Source: CAVSJA01 sp963728145 (GTDB lineage: Bacteria; Bacteroidota; Bacteroidia; Chitinophagales; Chitinophagaceae). From it: DNA of 64,000 nt. Made by a program: the position numbers and the translations under genes. The notes beneath the pieces were generated by a model that did not search any database, was not told the origin of the DNA, and worked only from the letters and a program-made list of their open reading frames with translations. Below, in pieces: positions 1-8,270 of the stretch. Each line of letters starts with the position of its first letter. Within the stretch, counting starts at the first letter, position 1. The DNA lies in the NCBI GenBank assembly GCA_963728145.1, contig CAVSJA010000007.1, positions 1,160,998 to 1,224,997 on the forward strand, read 5' to 3'.

Positions 1-502
1 AGGGCATCGGAGGTAAAATCGGACGTCCACCATCCTGACCCATATGTTTTCCTTTGCGCAATGCCTGGATGAACATCTCTTCTGTCCATGCCCCGATTCC
101 TGTTGCAGAATCAGGAGTAAGATTTGCCGCAAAAGAAATTCCCCATGGACCTACCGCCACAGTAAGATCCGAAGAGAACAAAAGCCATCCACCAGGTTGT
201 GTTGCTTTAGGGTCAATGGGCGGGAGCTTAGCATCGGCCGGCGACCCTGAAAATCGTTTACTCATGTCAGGTACCGGACCTTCGGGACCAAAAGTTTTTG
301 GAGAATGGCAATCATCGCAACCTCCAGCATTAACGAGGTAACTTCCTCTTTTCAATAATTCTTCTACGGATAGTTCTTTTTTCTCATTTTTTGCAGCAAG
401 TTCTTCCACCGGGCTGGCTGCTTCGCTGCTACAGAAGCTTAGACCGAATACAAAAAGGGCCGTTAGTCCGGTCAATAAGACCGAAACAATGGATTTTCTC
501 AT
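1..502 (-). CDS. c-type cytochrome, secreted, 3' end cut by window edge
   Basis: The reading frame opens at ATG 502 and runs without a stop to the window start, giving 167 residues of a longer protein. It has an N-terminal hydrophobic signal (about residues 5-23) ending at Cys24, a possible but atypical lipobox. One heme-binding motif, CDDCH, lies at residues 62-66. The last visible residues include RPILPPMP, typical of the distal methionine ligand loop of cytochrome c. It should sit in the periplasm or be membrane-anchored and carry electrons. The partner oxidase or dehydrogenase is not in the window. Membership of the cytochrome c family is seen directly; the redox partner is unknown. Confidence 0.85.
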   Translation of the reverse strand, partial: MRKSIVSVLLTGLTALFVFGLSFCSSEAASPVEELAAKNEKKELSVEELLKRGSYLVNAGGCDDCHSPKTFGPEGPVPDMSKRFSGSPADAKLPPIDPKATQPGGWLLFSSDLTVAVGPWGISFAANLTPDSATGIGAWTEEMFIQALRKGKHMGQDGGRPILPPMP

Positions 503-960
503 GTCAAGGGGTTTATGGGTTTAATTGTGTTTCGTAACGAGGATAAAGGAGAAGGATTTGGAAGGGGATAAGGTGTAGGGAAACAAGCTACAGGAATTTT
601 TTTTCAAGGCAAAATTTTTAAAACAATGAGTTATTAACAACGATCAAATAATTTTTTGAATGGTTGTCATTATGTTCCTGGGCGGTGGAATTTCCAGTTT
701 ACATCGGATGGGTTCGTCTACTTAAGAGTGCCTGAGTTCTCGTCGTCCAGAAATTTCAATTCAACAGAAGAACAGATGAACAAGGAATGATCATTTTCCA
801 TCGGAGGGTTGTCTGAATGAAACGGAAGACAAAACGAATTTTTAAATATTGGAGAAACGTCCGATGGAAATTGGAAATTCCCCCGCCTGACCGACGGGGC
901 AGGCTTGTTTATCTGTTCTTCTGTTGAATGATAATTTATTAATACGCAGCTTTAATGGAA
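503..960. repeat. gene-free stretch with a nested inverted-repeat element (687-929)
   Basis: No gene is supported here. Three inverted pairs are visible. The arms at 759-784 and 904-929 match at 25 of 26 bases. Those at 794-803 and 861-870 carry ttccatcgg and its complement. A looser pair lies at 687-707 and 861-881, with three mismatches. A G/C-rich hairpin (gcctgaccgacggggcaggc) lies at 885-904. The arrangement suggests a folded RNA or a small non-autonomous element rather than a simple terminator. It lies between the start of the cytochrome gene and the 3' end of msrC. Confidence 0.6.
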
Positions 961-1434
961 TTACAATGGGATCAATCTTACAATTTCTTCAAGATAACGT
1001 TGATCTGTTTCGTCGAATTCGTTTAATTCAACACTATCCACGTCTAATACACCAACTACGCCGTTATTTTTAAAGACTGGAATAACTATTTCTGATTTTG
1101 ATAAACTGCTACAGGCAATATGTCCTGGAAATTTTTCAACATCCGGAACAATCAAAGTTTTTTCCTGCGCCCAACTCGTTCCGCATACACCTTTTCCCTT
1201 TTTGATTCTTGTGCAGGCAACAGGACCCTGGAATGGAGCTAATACCAATTCATCGTTCTTCACCAAATAAAATCCAACCCATAGCCATCCGAATTGTTCC
1301 TTCAACGCGGCGGTCACGTTCGCCAGGTTTGCTACAAGATCTGCTTCACCCTCCAATAGTCCTTTGATCTGGGGGATCAATGATTCATATTGTTCGGTCT
1401 TTGTTCCTTTGGCTATCATTAAATCTTCAGCCAT
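961..1434 (-). CDS. msrC: free methionine-(R)-sulfoxide reductase, GAF type
   Basis: A single GAF domain protein of 157 residues, reducing free Met-R-sulfoxide in the cytoplasm with thioredoxin-type electrons. The three family cysteines are visible at 74, 84 and 108 (in PVACTRIKKGKGVCG and HIACSS), where the fRMsr family carries its catalytic and resolving cysteines. Length and start MAEDLMIAKG match the family. An upstream in-frame ATG at 1452 would add six residues and is less likely. It is divergent from the next gene. Confidence 0.88.
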   Translation of the reverse strand: MAEDLMIAKGTKTEQYESLIPQIKGLLEGEADLVANLANVTAALKEQFGWLWVGFYLVKNDELVLAPFQGPVACTRIKKGKGVCGTSWAQEKTLIVPDVEKFPGHIACSSLSKSEIVIPVFKNNGVVGVLDVDSVELNEFDETDQRYLEEIVRLIPL

Positions 1435-1547
1435 AAATGATTTTTTCTGCAAGTTAGGGCTTGTTAGGCAAGTCTAAATCATTCAGGCTTAAGCGTATAC
1501 TTTCTCAAGCATGGCATAAAAATTATATAATTATTGGAAACTTCTAT

Positions 1548-2102
1548 ATGCCTGATAATATTCTTGAAATCATCACACAGAATTTAGGTTATCCTGAATT
1601 AGAAAAGATCGACCCGAATAGCCAGGAGCCAAAGCATCCGGAACGCAGTGAAGAAGAAAAGATCGCACAAGCTGCGATTCCTGCTGTGCTTGCTGGTATG
1701 TATAAATACAGCCGTACTCCTGAAGGGCAGAATTACTTATCGCATAGCTCTTCTCAATCAGATGATTTGCTTCATAATATTTATATGGGCAATGAAAATG
1801 AAGCGATCCGTAAGGTTGCAGATTATGCCGGTATTTCTGAGTCTGAGGCGGAATCAAGAATGGAAGAGATTGCTGAGGAAGCGGTAATCATAATCAGGAA
1901 GGCTGTGGGTAAGGGAGGTTCAGAAGCAGTTCAAAAATACATGGCTGATCAAAGTCACGCAATCCTTGTCTATCTGCCTGCAGCATTGAAAATGGGTGAT
2001 GTGTTGCAGGATGAAACTATGGACGATAGAACGAATAAAATGGAAGGACCCATATCAAACTGGATGCATAAGATTGAAAAGGGATTTTCATCCGGTACTT
2101 AA
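1548..2102 (+). CDS. uncharacterised helical protein, 184 residues
   Basis: I do not recognise the family. The protein is charged, with no signal peptide and no clear membrane segment. It contains an alanine-rich helix (AQAAIPAVLAGMYKYS, about residues 42-57) and a second helical half with EAESRMEEIAEEAV. Start MPDNILEII at 1548 is preferred. The frame is open from 1461, but that extension (LSQAWHKNYIII) looks unlike coding sequence and overlaps the msrC upstream region. Its stop overlaps that of the convergent mgtC-like gene by a few bases. It is faintly similar in layout to DUF937 proteins, which I cannot confirm. Confidence 0.7.
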   Translation: MPDNILEIITQNLGYPELEKIDPNSQEPKHPERSEEEKIAQAAIPAVLAGMYKYSRTPEGQNYLSHSSSQSDDLLHNIYMGNENEAIRKVADYAGISESEAESRMEEIAEEAVIIIRKAVGKGGSEAVQKYMADQSHAILVYLPAALKMGDVLQDETMDDRTNKMEGPISNWMHKIEKGFSSGT

Positions 2103-2731
2103 AAATCAAATTCGTCAACCGATTCATCTTTCAGGATCTGCTGCACGAATTGATCGTGATTCTTTTTCTTTCCGCTCACCGTCCAGGTGCCGGTGAATTT
2201 TTTGCCAGTACGGGTTTGTTTGTCTTTATGGGAACGCAGGTGGTTTTGACGAAAGAGTTTTTCAAAATGAGACAAGGATTCTGGTGAATACGTGCAAACA
2301 ATCCTATAATTATGCGTTTCATTGAAGTGGTCAATCCAACTTTCCAGGTAGTTAAGCAAAACAAGAGTTATTATTATTCCGGCACAGGCGATACCGGCTG
2401 CTGCATAGTAACCGGCCCCAATGCTCATTCCTAACGCAGCTACCGACCAAATGGTGGCGGCAGTAGTAAGACCATTCACTTTGTTTCCAGCCTGGAATAT
2501 TACACCCGCACCAAGAAAACCTATACCCGTAACAATATTTGAGGCAATTCTGTCGGAACTCTGTTCGCTGATTGCAATTGAGATAATCGTAAACAAACAA
2601 GATCCGGTTGAGATCAGGATCAAGGTTCTCAATCCTGCTGATTTACTTAGGTATTCTCTTTCAGTACCAATAATTGCTCCTAATGCAAAAGCGAGGGCCA
2701 GTCTTATTATTATTGTTTCTATTGGTGGCAT
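2099..2731 (-). CDS. MgtC/SapB family inner-membrane protein
   Basis: A 210-residue protein with an N-terminal membrane domain of about five helices (residues 5-145). It has the family's GTEREY loop after helix one and the GIGFLGAGVIF motif. A soluble C-terminal ACT-like domain follows (about 150-210). MgtC proteins adapt cells to low magnesium and in pathogens inhibit F-ATPase; the role here is inferred only from the family. It is convergent with the upstream gene, with overlapping stop codons at 2099-2102. Confidence 0.88.
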   Translation of the reverse strand: MPPIETIIIRLALAFALGAIIGTEREYLSKSAGLRTLILISTGSCLFTIISIAISEQSSDRIASNIVTGIGFLGAGVIFQAGNKVNGLTTAATIWSVAALGMSIGAGYYAAAGIACAGIIITLVLLNYLESWIDHFNETHNYRIVCTYSPESLSHFEKLFRQNHLRSHKDKQTRTGKKFTGTWTVSGKKKNHDQFVQQILKDESVDEFDF

Positions 2732-2768
2732 ATTTGCGAATTTTTTGTTGAATTATTTTCTCAGTTTA

Positions 2769-2884
2769 AGTTAATTGGTTGATTTTAGTTGATTGGTGGA
2801 TTAGTTGATTAGTTAATTGGGAAATAGACCCTCCAGGACCTTCGGGACAACTAATCAACCAATTAACCAATCAACCAATCAACT
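2769..2884. repeat. tandem-word hairpin 1 (ttgattagt / aatcaacca words)
   Basis: Arm 2769-2820 is built from words like agttaattggttgatt. Arm 2851-2884 is the complementary run of caaccaatcaaccaat. The loop is about 30 bases and holds its own small hairpin. It overlaps the stop codon of the glucosidase gene on the minus strand, so it would act as or near that gene's terminator. The 5' arm is G/T-rich. Confidence 0.75.
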
Positions 2885-5485
2885 CCGAGAAATCAACTCA
2901 GCAATCAATCCCGTCCAACCCGTCTGCTGCGACGCACCAAGGCCTTTACCGGTATTGCCGTGGAAGTATTCATAGAACATAATATGGTCTCTGAAATTGG
3001 GATCATTTTGAAGGATCTCTGAATCGCCATAAAGTATGCGTTTGTTCGATTCGTTCAATGTAAAGAGTTTGGTCAATCTGTTGGCAAGTTCACTTGCGAC
3101 TTCTTTTAGGGTTAAAAAGTTTCCTGATCCGGTAGGACATTCCACTTTTAAGTTGTCGATATAATAATAGTCGAACTTGAGCAGGCTTTTTATGATCATA
3201 TAATTGAGCGGCAACCAAACCGGTCCTCTCCAGTTGCTATTTCCGCCGAACATATCATTGGTCGATTCACCAGGAGTATAATCGATAAAGAAATTATTTC
3301 CGTCCAGCTGGATCTCATAGGGATTCTTTTCATGATAACGGGAGAGTGAACGAATTCCGTGCGGTGCGAGGAATTCGGTTTCATCAAGCATCCTGGTCAA
3401 TATCTTTTCAATTTCCTTTCTTCTCAATAAACTCAACAAATGTTTTTCCTGTTCATTTACTTTTTGCCATCTGCTCACCAAGCCTGCGAGGTCGGGGCGG
3501 TTATTCATAAACCATTTCATTCTTTCCCGAAAATCTGGTTGTTGCTTGAGTAGCTCATCGTCTAATACTTCAACAGCAAACAGCGGAATTAAACCCACCA
3601 TGCTTCGCACTTTTAATTGTTGCGTACTGTTATCAGGAAGACGGAGCTGGTCATAGAAGAATCCATCAGTTTCATCCCAGAGGCCATGACGGCCTTCGCC
3701 CATATGCGCCATGGCTCCTGCGATATAAAGAAAATGCTCAAAGAACTTTGTAGCCATATCCTGGTACACCGGGTTGAACCTGGACAGCTCCAATGCGATA
3801 CTAAGCATATTGAGTGAGTACATTGCCATCCAGCTTGTACCATCGGCCTGTTCGATATAGCCTCCATTCGGCAATCGCGTATTTCGATCGAACACACCAA
3901 TATTATCCAGTCCAAGGAATCCTCCCTGGAATACGTTGTTACCAGCGTTATCTTTTCGGTTAACCCACCAGGTGAAATTCAGGAGTAGTTTGTGGAATAT
4001 TGATTCAAGATATTTGGCGTCTCCTTTTCCGCCATTTGTTCGCTGATCCATTCGATACACTTCCCAGGCAGCCCATGCATGCACGGGTGGATTTACATCG
4101 CTGAAATCCCACTCGTAAGCAGGTAATTGACCGTTTGGATGCATGTAACGTTCACGCGTCAATAAAAGCAATTGTTCTTTTGCGAATTCAGGATCAACCA
4201 TTGCGAGAGGGATACAGTGAAATGCGAGATCCCATGCCGCATACCAGGGATATTCCCATTTATCGGGCATGGAGATGATATCCGCGTTATGCAGGTGCAT
4301 CCAGCGGTGATTCCTGCCTGTTTTACGGTGCTGCGAAACCGCAATTCCCGGGTCACCATTGATCCAAACATCCACATCATAATAATAGTATTGTTTATTC
4401 CAAAGCATTCCAGCCAATGCCTGCCTTTGCACGTGCCTGATATCTTCATTTTGAAGATCTTTCTGAATCCCGCCATAAAATTCATCAGCTTCCTGCTGGC
4501 GCTGAGAAAAAAAGTTTTCGAAATCTGCAAATGGGTTTTTGTTTCCTGCAGGACCCAATCGAAGCCGAATACTTACGCTTGCGCCAGGTTCAACAGCGGT
4601 TTCAATGTTATAAGCAGCCTTGGTGCCAACATTTTTTTTGTTGACAGTTTTTTCATCCCCATGAACTACGAATTCATGAATGCCATCTTTATAAAAACCT
4701 CTTCGCTTTTTATTATAGTGAAGTAATACATTAGTTTCATTATCGCAGAACAGCGGTTTTGAATAGGATTCAGAATAGAGTGTCATATCGATCAATGATC
4801 GATGAGAAATCTGAATATTATTATCTGTCTTCGAATGCAGTGCCGGCTTATAGGGATCATCTCCCCATGCCCAGGTATTACGGAACCAAATTGTGGGAAT
4901 AAGATGCAATGAAGCTTGTTCAGGGCCGCGATTTGTTGCAGTGATTCGGATCAGGATATCTTCTGTGCCGGCTTTTGCGTATTCAACTATAATATCAAAA
5001 TACTTGTTGCCATCAAAGATTCCTGTATCGATGAGCTCGTATTCGGCTTCAAGGCGGTTTCTTTTTTTACTTTCCTGTACTATTTTTTTATAGGGAAATT
5101 CTTCCTGCGGATACTTATAAAGCATTTTCATGTACGAATGAGAAGGAGTGTTGTCCAGGTAGTAATATAGCTCCTTTACATCTTCCCCATGATTGCCTTC
5201 GCGATTAGATAGGCCGAAGAGTCTTTCTTTAAGAAAAGGATCTTTCTTATTCCAAAGTCCGATGCTGAAACAAAGCAATTGCTGATCATCCGAAATTCCT
5301 GCAATTCCATCTTCGCCCCAGCGGTACACTTTGCTGTTGGCCATTTCATAGGTAGTATAATACCAGGCCTGGCCATCATCACTATAATCTTCCCGAACAG
5401 TTGCCCATTGCCTGTTGCTCACATATGGTCCCCACTTTTTCCAATTTTTATCCTCCAGTCTTTGCTGCTCTTTGTTTTTCTCCAT
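2879..5485 (-). CDS. GH63-like glucosidase (MGH1-type alpha/alpha-barrel)
   Basis: An 868-residue soluble protein with no signal peptide. It resembles the bacterial proteins annotated as glucosidase or mannosyl-oligosaccharide glucosidase of family GH63. The N-terminal part (about 1-300) is beta-rich. The C-terminal (alpha/alpha) barrel carries family-like blocks: YPWYAAWDLAFHCIPLA, AYEWDFSDVNPPVHAWA and NSNWRGPVWLPLNY. These contain the acidic residues and substrate-pocket tryptophans expected of the clan. It should hydrolyse alpha-glucosidic bonds of oligosaccharides; the true substrate cannot be read from sequence. It stands alone and is followed by hairpin 1. Confidence 0.85.
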   Translation of the reverse strand: MEKNKEQQRLEDKNWKKWGPYVSNRQWATVREDYSDDGQAWYYTTYEMANSKVYRWGEDGIAGISDDQQLLCFSIGLWNKKDPFLKERLFGLSNREGNHGEDVKELYYYLDNTPSHSYMKMLYKYPQEEFPYKKIVQESKKRNRLEAEYELIDTGIFDGNKYFDIIVEYAKAGTEDILIRITATNRGPEQASLHLIPTIWFRNTWAWGDDPYKPALHSKTDNNIQISHRSLIDMTLYSESYSKPLFCDNETNVLLHYNKKRRGFYKDGIHEFVVHGDEKTVNKKNVGTKAAYNIETAVEPGASVSIRLRLGPAGNKNPFADFENFFSQRQQEADEFYGGIQKDLQNEDIRHVQRQALAGMLWNKQYYYYDVDVWINGDPGIAVSQHRKTGRNHRWMHLHNADIISMPDKWEYPWYAAWDLAFHCIPLAMVDPEFAKEQLLLLTRERYMHPNGQLPAYEWDFSDVNPPVHAWAAWEVYRMDQRTNGGKGDAKYLESIFHKLLLNFTWWVNRKDNAGNNVFQGGFLGLDNIGVFDRNTRLPNGGYIEQADGTSWMAMYSLNMLSIALELSRFNPVYQDMATKFFEHFLYIAGAMAHMGEGRHGLWDETDGFFYDQLRLPDNSTQQLKVRSMVGLIPLFAVEVLDDELLKQQPDFRERMKWFMNNRPDLAGLVSRWQKVNEQEKHLLSLLRRKEIEKILTRMLDETEFLAPHGIRSLSRYHEKNPYEIQLDGNNFFIDYTPGESTNDMFGGNSNWRGPVWLPLNYMIIKSLLKFDYYYIDNLKVECPTGSGNFLTLKEVASELANRLTKLFTLNESNKRILYGDSEILQNDPNFRDHIMFYEYFHGNTGKGLGASQQTGWTGLIAELISRS

Positions 5486-5537
5486 TCGTTGTTTTAGAAG
5501 TTTCTCAAAGGTAGCTTGTTGACGCCGATAATTCGTG

Positions 5538-5697
5538 CGGTTGACAAGGTTGACAGAGTTGACAGAGTTGAAAGAGTTGACAAGAGGTTCATACTGATAC
5601 TTATCAAGTAATCAACCAATCAACCAATCAACCAGTTAACCTTGTCAACCCTGTCAACCTTGTCAACTCTGTCAACCCTGTCAACCCTGTCAACCTT
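5538..5697. repeat. tandem-word hairpin 2 (GTTGACA words)
   Basis: The 5' arm 5538-5587 repeats gttgacaag / gttgacaga. The 3' arm 5633-5697 repeats the complement (tgtcaaccc, tgtcaacct) about seven times. A separate run of aatcaacc words lies at 5610-5632. It sits just past the stop of the acidic protein gene (minus strand) and before the glucosidase start. The repeat translates into spurious VDRVDRVDK peptides that are not genes. Confidence 0.8.
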
Positions 5698-5710
5698 TGG
5701 ACTCCAACCT

Positions 5711-6224
5711 TCACGACCGCTCCCCCTGATCAGGAACACTATAGGCATTATTTTCTTCGTCTTCCTCACCGAGTTCTTCATCCGTATCATCAAGGTCAGA
5801 CCCGGGAACATCGAGGTCTTCACCACTGAGGTCAATTGCTTCATTCAACAGACTCACCGTCTGAATCTTTGTTATCCGGCAGTGCTTTTCTAAGATTAAT
5901 TTCTTCTTCTTCAGGAGTGAATTCAGCACTTGCCTGCAGTAATTCCTTTTCTTCTTCAGTAACGTTTGCATCATTGTCTTTGCCTGTGATAGGAACTTCG
6001 TCCAACACACCCTTGCCTTCTTCATCAGCAGATGATGCAGTCACGTCGGCGAGATCTCCCAATGGAGGAACATGAATATGTTCCTGTCCCGGAATATCTT
6101 TTACTTCAGGAAGATCAAGTGTTGCCTTATCTGGCTTCAATCTTTGCTGATCCCGGTATGAATCCTGAAGATCGTCTTCGAATTCTTTTTTACGGGTATC
6201 AGTCTTAGTTTTTCTACCTGCCAT
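5711..6224 (-). CDS. acidic uncharacterised protein with a frameshift
   Basis: The N-terminal piece (5841-6224, start MAGRKTKTDTRKKEFEDD) and the C-terminal piece (to 5711) lie in different frames. Together they make one very acidic protein of about 170 residues with no signal or membrane segment. The C-terminal motif LNEAIDLSGEDLDVPGS continues naturally if two bases (GT) are restored near 5855, where GGTGTGAG seems to have become GGTGAG. I know no function. Short acidic proteins with a GEDLDVPG-like ending recur, as far as I recall, in this bacterial group. The lesion is either a real deletion or a consensus error. Confidence 0.65.
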
Positions 6225-6251
6225 AAAACATGTTTGTTTGATTAAAGAGGT

Positions 6252-6434
6252 TTACTTCTTTTTTCTATTTTTTTTGTTGTGATGTGCTTTTTTATTATGC
6301 GTCACATCATCTCCTTTGAAATTCTGTTCTTCGCCTTCTCTGTGGTCCAGGTTATCCCTGATCTCGGGCCGCGGTTTATTATTATTGAATTGAATAAGGC
6401 TTTTCGGCGCCGTTCTTACTGAATTCTTCTTCAT
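6252..6434 (-). CDS. small lysine-rich protein, 60 residues
   Basis: A short, very basic protein ending in a Lys/Asn run (HHNKKNRKKK). It starts at ATG 6434 and lies 27 bases upstream of the acidic protein on the same strand, so the two are probably co-transcribed. A basic and an acidic partner side by side is suggestive, but binding is only a guess. No known family. Confidence 0.6.
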   Translation of the reverse strand: MKKNSVRTAPKSLIQFNNNKPRPEIRDNLDHREGEEQNFKGDDVTHNKKAHHNKKNRKKK

Positions 6435-6474
6435 GTTTTTTATGGGAAAAGCTAAATAATCATGCCGTGAGCGG

Positions 6475-6649
6475 GTAGGTTGACGGGGTTAATAGGGTTG
6501 ACAAGGTTGATAGGGTTGACAAGGTTGACAGGGTTGACAATGAGCCGTTTCTCATAGCAATAAAAAAGGGTTGAAAAGTTTAACAAGGATTTTGATTTGT
6601 ATCCCTGTCAACCCTGTCAACCCTGTCAACCTTGTCAACCTTGTCAACC
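6475..6649. repeat. tandem-word hairpin 3 (GTTGACA words)
   Basis: The 5' arm 6475-6540 holds about seven copies of ggttgacag-like words. The 3' arm 6601-6649 holds the complementary tgtcaacc words, with a loop of about 60 bases. It lies directly after the stop of the NTF2-like lipoprotein gene (minus strand). It uses the same word as hairpins 2 and 4. Confidence 0.8.
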
Positions 6650-6656
6650 AAAGAAA

Positions 6657-7208
6657 CTACTTAACGCCCGCCGCAATAATAGGAGCGCGATCCAAATACT
6701 GAATTATGCGATCCACTTTATCATTAGCATCGAAGTGTTGCACGTTATGAATTCCAACAACAAGTGTTTTACCGTTTTTGTACTTTACCTGGCTTTGATA
6801 CCAACTTAATAGCCATACACCAGGAATATCGGGTCCTTTTTGTGGTGTATTTACTTTGATCGGGAGCCAGATATCATTCATGATGGTTAATGAATCGATC
6901 ACATTTCCCCTGCGATTCTTCCAATAATCATTAATCGCCTGCTTGCCAACCAGGCTGTCGCCGGAAGACCAAATAAAGACTGCATTGTCTGCGAGGTTTG
7001 CTGTAAAGCCATCCACATCTCCCGCCTGCAGAGCAGCTATACTTTTCTTTCCAACCTCAGTGTATTTCGCGTCAGCAAATTCAGATTGAGGAGGAGTTTT
7101 AGATTCAGAAGTAGAGGCAGTTTCAGTTGTACCTTCGGTTTTAGTGTCGGCTGAATTGCAGGCCACGACAAATAACAGACCAAGCAAAGCCGATGAGAGT
7201 TTTACCAT
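6657..7208 (-). CDS. NTF2/SnoaL-like lipoprotein
   Basis: 183 residues. A signal peptide ends in a lipobox (LLFVVAC, Cys17), followed by a Ser/Thr-rich linker (about 20-45). A SnoaL/NTF2-like alpha+beta domain follows, with the motifs AGDVDGFTANLADNAVFIW and VVGIHNVQHFDANDKV. This points to a small ligand-binding or enzyme-like pocket on a membrane-anchored protein. The ligand is unknown. Confidence 0.82.
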   Translation of the reverse strand: MVKLSSALLGLLFVVACNSADTKTEGTTETASTSESKTPPQSEFADAKYTEVGKKSIAALQAGDVDGFTANLADNAVFIWSSGDSLVGKQAINDYWKNRRGNVIDSLTIMNDIWLPIKVNTPQKGPDIPGVWLLSWYQSQVKYKNGKTLVVGIHNVQHFDANDKVDRIIQYLDRAPIIAAGVK

Positions 7209-7340
7209 AAAAGTTTGTTTTGGGGTTAAAAAAAGAATACTAAGCGGACAAGGGAGTTTTCATCAATGAGGATAATACAATGTAGCGAAAAGTTCTCCTA
7301 ATAATCACATTGTCGAGTTTTTTTGCCTTTACGCAATTGA

Positions 7341-7456
7341 GGAGGTTGACAGGGTTGACAGGGTTGACAAGGTTAACAAGGGTGAAAAGGCTGATCGTGT
7401 AGATTTGTATTTCAATCCCTGTCAACCCTATCAACCTTGTCAACCTTATCAACCTT
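7341..7456. repeat. tandem-word hairpin 4 (GTTGACA words) in a divergent intergenic region
   Basis: The 5' arm 7341-7389 contains gaggttgacagggttgac-type words and the 3' arm 7414-7456 contains ccctgtcaacc words. Both flanking genes are transcribed away from it, so it cannot be an ordinary terminator for either. Its right edge abuts a candidate promoter for the DUF4399 gene. The remaining bases of this 309-base gap (7209-7517) show nothing else. Confidence 0.8.
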
Positions 7457-7485
7457 GGCCATAAAGACCAACTGCACTAACTTTG
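7455..7485 (+). promoter_or_regulatory. candidate Bacteroidota promoter for the DUF4399 lipoprotein
   Basis: A -33 like TTG (7455-7457) and a perfect -7 TAACTTTG (7478-7485) are separated by 20 bases, matching the TTG / TAnnTTTG consensus. The ATG follows at 7518. The -33 element overlaps the end of hairpin 4. Confidence 0.55.
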
Positions 7486-7517
7486 GCTCCCATTAATTTT
7501 TAAAACAAATACCTGTT

Positions 7518-8036
7518 ATGCGTACAAGACATATGCTTTTTTTCTTCTTCGCAGTTATTTTGCTCGCGAGCTGTAATGATGGTTCTGATACAAAAGATGA
7601 AGCTGCCAAGACTGATACAATGGCCGGACATGATACCTCACACGCTGCTCCAGCTACTGTTGGAGCCCCATCCGGCGTTCCGGATATTCCTTCCGGGGCA
7701 AAGGTTTATTTCAAAAACCTGAAAGATGGAGAAACAATAAAATCTCCTTATAAGGTTGAAATGGCTGTTGATGCCATGGCAGTTGATACGGCGAATGGTA
7801 TCATCAAACCTGCTTCAGGTCATCACCATATTTTAGTAGATCTGCCAGAGTCGATTCCTTATGGAGTTGTGATCAAAAATGATTCAGTTCATCTTCATTT
7901 TGGAAAAGCACAAACCTCAGCTGAGCTGGTGTTGAAACCTGGCAAACATACATTGACTCTTCAATTTGCTGATGCTTTGCACCGCTCTTATGGAGACAAA
8001 TTGAGTAGTACAATTACCGTGAATGTGAAGAATTAG
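7518..8036 (+). CDS. DUF4399 domain lipoprotein
   Basis: 172 residues. The signal peptide and lipobox (VILLASC, Cys19) are followed by a short polar linker rich in Asp/Thr/Ala/His. A DUF4399 beta domain (about 60-172) contains SGHHHILVDLPESIPYG and PGKHTLTLQFADALHRSYG. The histidine cluster could bind metal, though the function of the family is not known. It is a monocistronic unit followed by hairpin 5. Confidence 0.85.
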   Translation: MRTRHMLFFFFAVILLASCNDGSDTKDEAAKTDTMAGHDTSHAAPATVGAPSGVPDIPSGAKVYFKNLKDGETIKSPYKVEMAVDAMAVDTANGIIKPASGHHHILVDLPESIPYGVVIKNDSVHLHFGKAQTSAELVLKPGKHTLTLQFADALHRSYGDKLSSTITVNVKN

Positions 8037-8067
8037 TGAGCAGTAGACCCGGAATATGAGATGTTTT

Positions 8068-8142
8068 GATTGCTAGATTGTTAGATTGTTGGGTTTATTA
8101 ATTATGAAACCAACAATCAAACAATAAAACAATCGAACAATC
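8068..8142. repeat. tandem-word hairpin 5 (gattgtta words)
   Basis: The 5' arm 8068-8096 (gattgctagattgttagat onward) pairs with the 3' arm 8106-8142 (aacaatcaaacaataaaac onward). The loop is about 9 bases. It lies just downstream of the DUF4399 gene and probably marks its 3' end. Confidence 0.75.
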
Positions 8143-8176
8143 TTTCTTTGAGGGACACTCGTAACTCATTGAAAAC

Positions 8177-8210
8177 TTGTCTCTTACCGCTGATTTTGCC
8201 CTTAAATTTG
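8177..8210 (+). promoter_or_regulatory. candidate promoter for the polysaccharide deacetylase
   Basis: TAAATTTG at 8203-8210 fits the -7 element. A TTG at 8177-8179 lies 23 bases upstream, slightly long for the -33 box. The ATG is 60 bases downstream. Confidence 0.4.
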
Positions 8211-8270
8211 CGGCTTTAAAATCGAAATAAAGAGCCTTTTAAACCGTTATTGTAGAGCAAGATCCGACCC

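Noticed and set aside
1..341. Plus-strand open frames at the window start
   Set aside because: They are antisense shadows of the truncated cytochrome c gene, whose heme motif and signal are on the minus strand.
1461..1547. N-terminal extension of the 1548 gene
   Set aside because: The extension lacks coding character and reaches to nine bases from the msrC upstream frame; ATG 1548 begins the sequence that looks protein-like.
5620..5844. Open frame encoding VDRVDRVDKVD repeats
   Set aside because: It is the translation of the tgtcaacc tandem words of hairpin 2, not a protein.
5538..7456. CRISPR array
   Set aside because: The repeat unit is only about 9-10 bases, there are no regular spacers, and the two halves are inverted relative to each other. 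No cas genes.
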